A stretch of DNA of 64,000 bases from Phocoena phocoena (taxonomy: Eukaryota > Chordata > Mammalia > Artiodactyla > Phocoenidae). The notes beneath the pieces are model-generated. The model saw only the letters and a list, made by a program, of their open reading frames with translations, had not been told where the DNA came from and did not search any database. The translations under genes and the position numbers were made by a program. Numbering within the stretch: position 1 is the stretch's first letter; the number at the start of each line of letters is the position of its first letter. Positions 58,255 to 64,000 of the stretch are shown here, piece by piece. Location: assembly GCF_963924675.1 (NCBI RefSeq), contig NC_089239.1, positions 6,375,001-6,439,000 of the forward strand, given 5' to 3'.

Positions 58255-58420
58255 AACATCGCATCCTGGACTTAGTATAGATCCCTCCTCTGCACTCACT
58301 ACTTGTGTCTCCAGCCTCAGTTTCCTCATCTGTAAAATGGGGATGATGATGATGATGACACCTGCCACCTTTACAATGGTGCTTGGCACACAGCCAGTGC
58401 TCAGCTAGAGTTAGTAACTG
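58255..58420 (+). repeat. MIR SINE with GAT expansion
   Basis: 'cctcagtttcctcatctgta' and 'aaatgggg' then five GAT units (about 58342-58358) and 'tgcttggcacacagccagtg'. It sits head to head with the antisense MIR just before it. Confidence 0.88.
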
Positions 58421-60029
58421 TCTTGGGATCACCAAGTAATAGGTTATGACTCATTTGTCCAATTCACTCTCTCATTTATTTACCTTGTTAGAGAACAGTG
58501 CAAGGCAGTATGTGGATAAGGAGCAAAATGAGTGCTACAGAGAAGTAAAAAGCCATAGGAATTCAGAGGAAGGGCATTTGAAATTCTTCATTTATGACTG
58601 CTTCATAAAATTTTGAGCACTCCTTGTGCAGAAGCCATGCTGAGTTCTCTGGGTCAGTCCAATGTCAGCGCGTGTTGGCAAGGCTAACTTCTCAGTGACC
58701 AGCTGCTGGGGCAATTCCCTAACAAGCCACATGCAGCCTTCCAGGTAGACCAGTTAGCTCTGCCACAGACATCTAAGTATCCAGGGACACCTGGGCTCTG
58801 CCCATAAGCGCACAGCACTGGGGCCATGTGCCACATCCCCCGACCTGAGAAACAGCTCAAGTTGTGTGTCCCCATGACAGTTGGAGGGGGAGAAGGGGGA
58901 AGCATGGCGGACCAGGAGGACACACCACCCAGGTCCTGGGAAACAGCTGGACCCCAGCTCATCAAGGCGAAGATACCTTTTCCTTGCACAGGCACGTGGG
59001 TCATTCCTCTCTGAATCTATTCAGAGAGGAATGTATTTATGAATGCTCCTCCTTGACATTGCAAGACTCCCTCCCCACGACCTCTCTTTCCAAGAAAAGA
59101 AAGCAAAAGAAAAAAGAAATCAGGGAATTCCCAGAATTCTGCCCTAACACTTTCCACACCAGACAAACAACACGTGCTTCCAGAGACCCAAGAATTAAAG
59201 TAAAATTTGGAAAGGGAGAGGGAAAAGAAATGCCCAACCTCCCTGGAGTTCACTCACCCACCACACACCCCCATCAACCAGAAAACGACCCCAGCCCAAG
59301 GCTTAAAGCTCAAGGGCCCCGCTTTGCTCAATAAATGCCAAACGACCCCAGAACACCCAGCCCCTGTTCCTACCTCGTCGGTGGTGCTCCCCGGGTCTCC
59401 TCTCTCCCTTTGGCGTCACCTGCTACAGCGGATCCATCATCTTTGCTTAGGAAGCCGAGCGCCGCTGGTCTGGGAGGGGTTCCGTGGAAGGAAGGGGAGG
59501 GCGGGCTGAGATCACCGACGTGGGGAAGGGTGGGTCTCCGAACCAAACGCTTGGTTCGAGGGAAAAGGATGTTTTGTAAGTTCTGGCTTGAATGTCCAGG
59601 GGCAGAACAGGAAATGTCCACTAGGGCTGGGAGCCCCAGGGAGAAATTGGCTGCTGTCTCCCTTCAGAGGGAGCTTCCCGAGGGCTCTCCACTGCGGCCC
59701 CGTCTGGAATTTAAAGCTCCGTCTGAATCCTTTTCCCGCTTACTCTTTCCTCCGGCACTTTTTTTTTCTTTCCTTAATGGAACGTCGGCTTCATTCCTGA
59801 CATGCTGGAAAAGTTTTCCTCGGCCTAAACTTGGCTCAGGAACACTCTCCCCTTGTGAGAGAATTTCTCCTGTTACACAGTTCAGCTTTAAGAAAAAAAG
59901 AGAGACAGAGAGTCCTTTTTGTTTTGCCAACTTTTGTACTAGGGACATTTTTGATGGATTTTTTTCCCCCTGAACCTCTGGATTCCGAGAAATATACACA
60001 CCCACATCCCTCTTGACCTGTTTTTGGTT
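58421..60029. other. Intergenic sequence with a GC-rich patch
   Basis: A perfect hairpin lies at 59002-59033. Bases 59340-59720 are locally GC- and CpG-enriched, possibly regulatory. No exon can be supported. Confidence 0.45.
59002..59033. repeat. Perfect 14-bp inverted repeat (hairpin)
   Basis: Arms cattcctctctgaa and ttcagagaggaatg are perfectly complementary around a 4-base loop (tcta). Not followed by a T run and not inside a repeat I recognise. Confidence 0.9.
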
Positions 60030-60190
60030 AATGTTGTTTTTTTTTTGGTTGCGCCAGGTCTTAGTTGAAGCACGTGGGCTCCTTAGTTGCGGCATTCATG
60101 TGGGATCTAGTTCCCTGTCCAGGGATCAAACCTGGGCCCCCTGCATTGGGAGCGTAGAGTCTTAACCACTAGACCACCAGGGAAGTCCCC
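60030..60190 (-). mobile_element. tRNA-derived SINE (longer CHR-1-type), antisense
   Basis: 'ggttgcgccaggtcttagtt', 'ctagttccctgtccaggga' and 'ccactagaccaccagggaag' identify an antisense SINE with a T tail at left. Confidence 0.93.
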
Positions 60191-61489
60191 TTGACTTTTT
60201 TTCCCTCCCCTTCTAATTGAAAAGTAACAATAATAATTGGTGAAAGATGGCAGAGAAAATGTCCTTAGGTTGTGGGCTCATGGGGTCCTGCCTGGGTCAG
60301 CCTTCCCCGGGCACACACCTCTGCCCACAGCACAATGTGTGTGCTGTGTGGCAGAGAGGGGTAGAGATCGTCTTCCAGGCCTTCTCTTCGTTCTAGGTAT
60401 TTCTATGACGGAAGTACAGGAATGGGTTATCTTTCCCAAATGGGGTCTGGTTCCAACTACAAACTCTGCCTCCTCAGCCCCCCAGGGATGAAGTGAGAAG
60501 ATTCCTAGCTGTGATTCTTGGAGGCACTGGGTAGGGGATGCATGGGGGTGAGAAGGCATCCTGAGATTCAGTTGTTGGCGGTCCCTTGGAGGGCAGCATG
60601 TCTGTGAACTGTCAAATGCCACCACAGATTGGGAAGCTTTGGGGTCCTCGTTGACCCCTGCAATAAAACTTGGTGGTTCTCACAAGAACTAGTTGGAGGA
60701 TTGTTCCACAAACAGGAAATGAGAACATCCCCTTTGTTCTATTTATTGAAAGAGGGTAGGTAAGAAACAAATGAATAGTGTAAGCAAGATTGTAACAAAA
60801 AAACTTTGGGCCGATTGGCTAGGTTAGAAAGTTTCAGATGTTTTGGAAGTCTCCTTGAGTTTACAGAAATTATACGGTCTATACACATAATAGGCTGAGG
60901 CTAACAATTTTTAGATCATTGAGTTGATGTACTGATTACATACTATTTTTATCTAGTTAGTGAAGTGAAACTGAGCTAGGTGACATTTTTGTGTTCCAGC
61001 TTGAGGCTGGTACCTGAACTTGAAAGGAATTGACACGCATTTATATTCTGAAATTTAGAGAGTATCATTTTGAACATGTTTTACTGCGGAGATAATCATA
61101 ACAAAATCTAACCCATCATTAAAAGTATTTAATTAGATGCCTATTCTATTTTTAGACATATTTAAGCATGATAGTATCACAAACACAGAACTCCCTCACT
61201 TGGTTTTTTATCCCCAAACGATCTCAAGAATGACACTCTGAAGAAAGGTCAACAGATTGAGTCTATTTGATATCTAAATAATAAACAAAGTGTGTTTTTG
61301 AAAGATCGATCCTGCCCCCAATTGAGGGCAAAAGTCTAACTCCGTGGACTTGCAGAGCATGAAGCCAGGTAGGCACAGCTCACCGTGGGGATGTAGGGAT
61401 GCTGCCAGGCAAGACTGAGGGAATGGCACTTCTGATGCTCTTCCTGAGAGCCAAAGTCACTAGATTAGTCACGTGCTTTTCAACTAGCT
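60191..61489. other. Intergenic unique sequence
   Basis: No repeat or exon recognised. Confidence 0.4.
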
Positions 61490-62056
61490 GCTTTGCAGTA
61501 TTCACAATAGCCAAAACAAGGAAACAACTTAAATGTCCACCTACAGAGGAATGGATAAAGAAGACGTGGCACATATATACAATGGAATACTACTCAGCCA
61601 TAAAAAAGAATGAAATAATGCCATTTGCAGGAACATGGATGCAACTAGAGATGATCATACTAAGTGAAGTAAGTCAGAAAGAGAAAGACAAATACCATAT
61701 GATATCACTTATATGTGGAATCTAAAATATGGCACAAATGAACTTATCTACAAAACAGAAACAGACTCACAGACACAGAGAACAGACTTGTGTTTGCCAA
61801 GGGGGGGCAGGGATGGAGTGGGAGTTTGGGATTAGCAGATGTAAACTATTATATATAGGATGGATAAACAGCAGGGTCCCACTGTGTAGCACAGGGAACT
61901 ATATTCAGTATCCTGTGATGAACCATAACAGAAAAGGATATATAAAAAAAGAATGTCTATGTGTGTATAACTGAGTCATTTTGCTGTACAGCAGAGATGG
62001 GCATAAGATTGTAAATCAATTATACTTCAATTAAAAGAATAACATTTTAAAAATAA
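61490..62056 (+). mobile_element. L1 3' region
   Basis: 'attcacaatagccaaaacaa', 'gaatactactcagccataaa' and 'agtcagaaagagaaagacaa' then 'ctgtgtagcacagggaacta' run through ORF2 end and 3' UTR to a poly(A)-like end. Confidence 0.95.
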
Positions 62057-62609
62057 ATTGATATCATGAATGTAGATACAGGTATAATGACCTCACATTG
62101 GGCAGCAGGAGACAGAGCTGAAGTGAGATGAAAACCCAGTCTTTTCAAGGTTAAATCTAGTCGATATTTCACAGAAGGTCAAAGCTTAGACGGTTGAGGA
62201 GCCATCCTGAATTTAAGTAGCGGCACAGCGTCAGTTGAGTGCCTAGGGTGTGTCTCAGGCCTGTCTGAAGCCTCCCCATATAGAAAGCAATTTGACACAA
62301 CTCTGAAAGGTGTTGTTACTTTCATTGTACAGAAGGGGAGCTGGTTTCTGAGAACTACGTTTTGCAATTTTACTTGGCAGTGTCAAGATTGTTCATGATT
62401 TGAGTTTTTTCCAAAGATTCATTTTCCTGATGCTGCCTGTCTATTCCTCCAACTCTCTACTATGTTCCATGTTAGAATTGCAAATATCATCCATTCCTTC
62501 ATTCCAGTCAATAAACGTTTACTGAACATTTATGTACAGAGTACTGGGCCAGGAGTTGAATGCCTCAAACTCTGCCCTGGGGGTGTTTGTATTTAGTAGG
62601 GGATGGAAA
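62057..62609. other. Intergenic sequence with an L2/MIR-like trace
   Basis: 'tcattccagtcaataaacgt' and 'ttactgaacatttatgtaca' near 62498-62540 resemble an antisense L2 end. The rest is unique. Confidence 0.45.
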
Positions 62610-63190
62610 TAAACATACCCGTATCATTTGATGCAGCAATTCCCCTCCTAGGTATATACGCAAGAGAACTGAAAACTACATCCTTACAAAAACCTGTACA
62701 CGAATGTTTGTAGTAGCGCTCTGCACTATAGCTGCTGGTGAAAACAACCAAAGGCCCATTAACTGATGAGCGTATAAACAAAATGTGATAAAGCCATACA
62801 ATAGACTATTACTCAGCCATGAAAAGAAATGAAGTACCGACGCATACTACAGCATGGATGAACTTTGAATACATCATGCTAAGTGAAAGAAGCTGGTCAC
62901 AAAACACCACATATGATATGATTCCATTTGTCCTCAAGGTCCAGAATGGGCAACTCCTAAAAGACAGGAAGTAGATTAGTGGTTGCCAAGGGTGACGGTG
63001 GAGCAGGGCATGGGAGGTTGTTAGTTAAAGGGTACGGGGTTTCTTTGGGGAATGATGAAAATGTTCTAAAATTGATTGTGGCAATGATTGCACAACTTTG
63101 TAAATATACTAAAACTCACTGAATTGTATACTCTAAGTAGGTGACTTTATGGTATGTAAATTATATCTAAATAAAGCTGTTGCAAAAAAT
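62610..63190 (+). mobile_element. Older L1 3' region
   Basis: 'gatgcagcaattcccctcct', 'ctattactcagccatgaaaa' and 'tctaagtaggtgactttatg' follow an older L1 distal region, a different subfamily from the copy 0.5 kb upstream. Confidence 0.88.
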
Positions 63191-64000
63191 AATACACGTA
63201 CCTGAAAAGATAACTATTTCTTGTTTGTTTTGTGACCTACCCCAAATTCTAAAGTGCCATAGTCTATGTACAGTTTCTTGTTTCCTTGGGTAACTCATTC
63301 TGAGGTTTTATTTTGAGAAATTCAAGACATTGAGAAAAGATGATGTGGGAAATTCAAGGAAGGAATCATTTCTTAGAGGAACAATTTATTCTGAATATTA
63401 TTTGATAATCTTCCTTCTTTAGGGAAATAAATATCCCCAAACTCTCTCCATCCTGCCCTCTACCAAACTTCATATTCAAGAAAGAATTTTGAAAGTAGAA
63501 TTACCTGAGATTTAGGAGCCTGACAACGATTCCTGTATGTGCATTTAATTGATGAACAAATTTGGGGGTGTTTTAAGTTAATGAAATAAATTCACTCTCA
63601 TTTTTCATCTCTCAAAAATGATCAAACTCCTACTATATTGCAGGTAGCCTGAAATGTACAGGAGCTATGAGTCTGGCTGAGGAAACAAGCAAACAAAGTA
63701 ACGTAGTGGGCAGTTCCAGGTGCTATAAGAGAAGATACAGTAGGATAAGGGCCCAGCGAAAGCAGAGAGTGTATGGCGTGGGGAATGGCTGGAGAGGCAG
63801 GTGTGGTTAAAAGGAGGCCTATGGAGTCGCTTCTGTAATGGGGACCACTGAAAAGTCTGAAGAAGGAGGGTGTCATGTTTCAGAAGAAGTACTGCAATCA
63901 CTGAGAACGGTGAAAACGGTCCAGAATTTCTGGCAATTGGGTGAAACGGGTTTCATTATTATTACTGTTGTGGTTGTTTTGTTTTGTTTTGAAAGAGGGA
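63191..64000. other. Intergenic sequence at window end
   Basis: Bases 63610-63870 have a weak L2-like character ('ctggagaggcaggtgtgg'). The window ends in a T/G-rich run. Nothing else recognised. Confidence 0.4.

Noticed and set aside
58923..59334. 156-codon plus-strand frame near 58.9-59.3 kb
   Set aside because: No domain, spans the hairpin and low-complexity A-rich DNA, and has no splice or promoter support.

Overview
This is eukaryotic, mammalian DNA. The many copies of a tRNA-derived SINE with the body typical of whales and dolphins (it starts 'cttccctggtggcgcagtgg' and ends in 'cgcgtaccgc' plus poly(A)), together with short CHR-1-like SINEs and cetartiodactyl-type L1 3' ends, point to a cetacean, probably a toothed whale. 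There are no bacterial genes. Nearly all long open frames in the window are repeat-derived or chance.

One host gene can be supported: the 5' end of TACC1 (transforming acidic coiled-coil containing protein 1) on the minus strand, running out of the window past base 1. Three coding pieces are visible. Exon 2 lies at 3018-3133. A first exon starting MAFSPWQILSPVQW lies at 4093-4253 inside a CpG island. A second, alternative first exon starting MGGAHSQSPRGRE lies at 39990-40066 inside another CpG island about 36 kb upstream. Both first exons end after the second base of a codon, so either can splice in frame to exon 2. The upstream one begins with an N-myristoylation-type motif. The downstream one uses a GC instead of GT splice donor.

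Layout: 1-3017 intron 2 (partial); 3018-4253 exon 2, intron and exon 1b; 4254-4880 CpG-island promoter; 4881-39989 the long intron used by upstream-initiated transcripts; 39640-40620 CpG-island promoter with exon 1a; 40620-64000 upstream intergenic DNA (in human this side faces FGFR1) with no gene I can support.

The long intron carries a nearly complete class I endogenous retrovirus at 12539-21154. It has two LTRs, a 4-bp target duplication, a tRNA-Leu-like primer site, a polypurine tract, and decayed gag, protease and env remnants. Four SINEs and a bare poly(A) insertion have since landed in it. The two LTRs are almost identical in the middle but strongly diverged at both ends, and an orphan piece of the same middle lies 0.9 kb upstream. 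The intron also holds a 1.07-kb CA-rich satellite with a higher-order duplication. Elsewhere the window is a layered set of SINE, L1, L2, MIR, MaLR LTR and Tigger/mariner-type insertions, several nested, with readable target site duplications.

Repeat family names come from memory of consensus sequences, without a library search. Orientation and class are more reliable than subfamily. No wholly new biological system was found. The best leads are the alternative TACC1 N terminus, the GC donor, the mosaic LTR pair and the poly(A)-only insertion.
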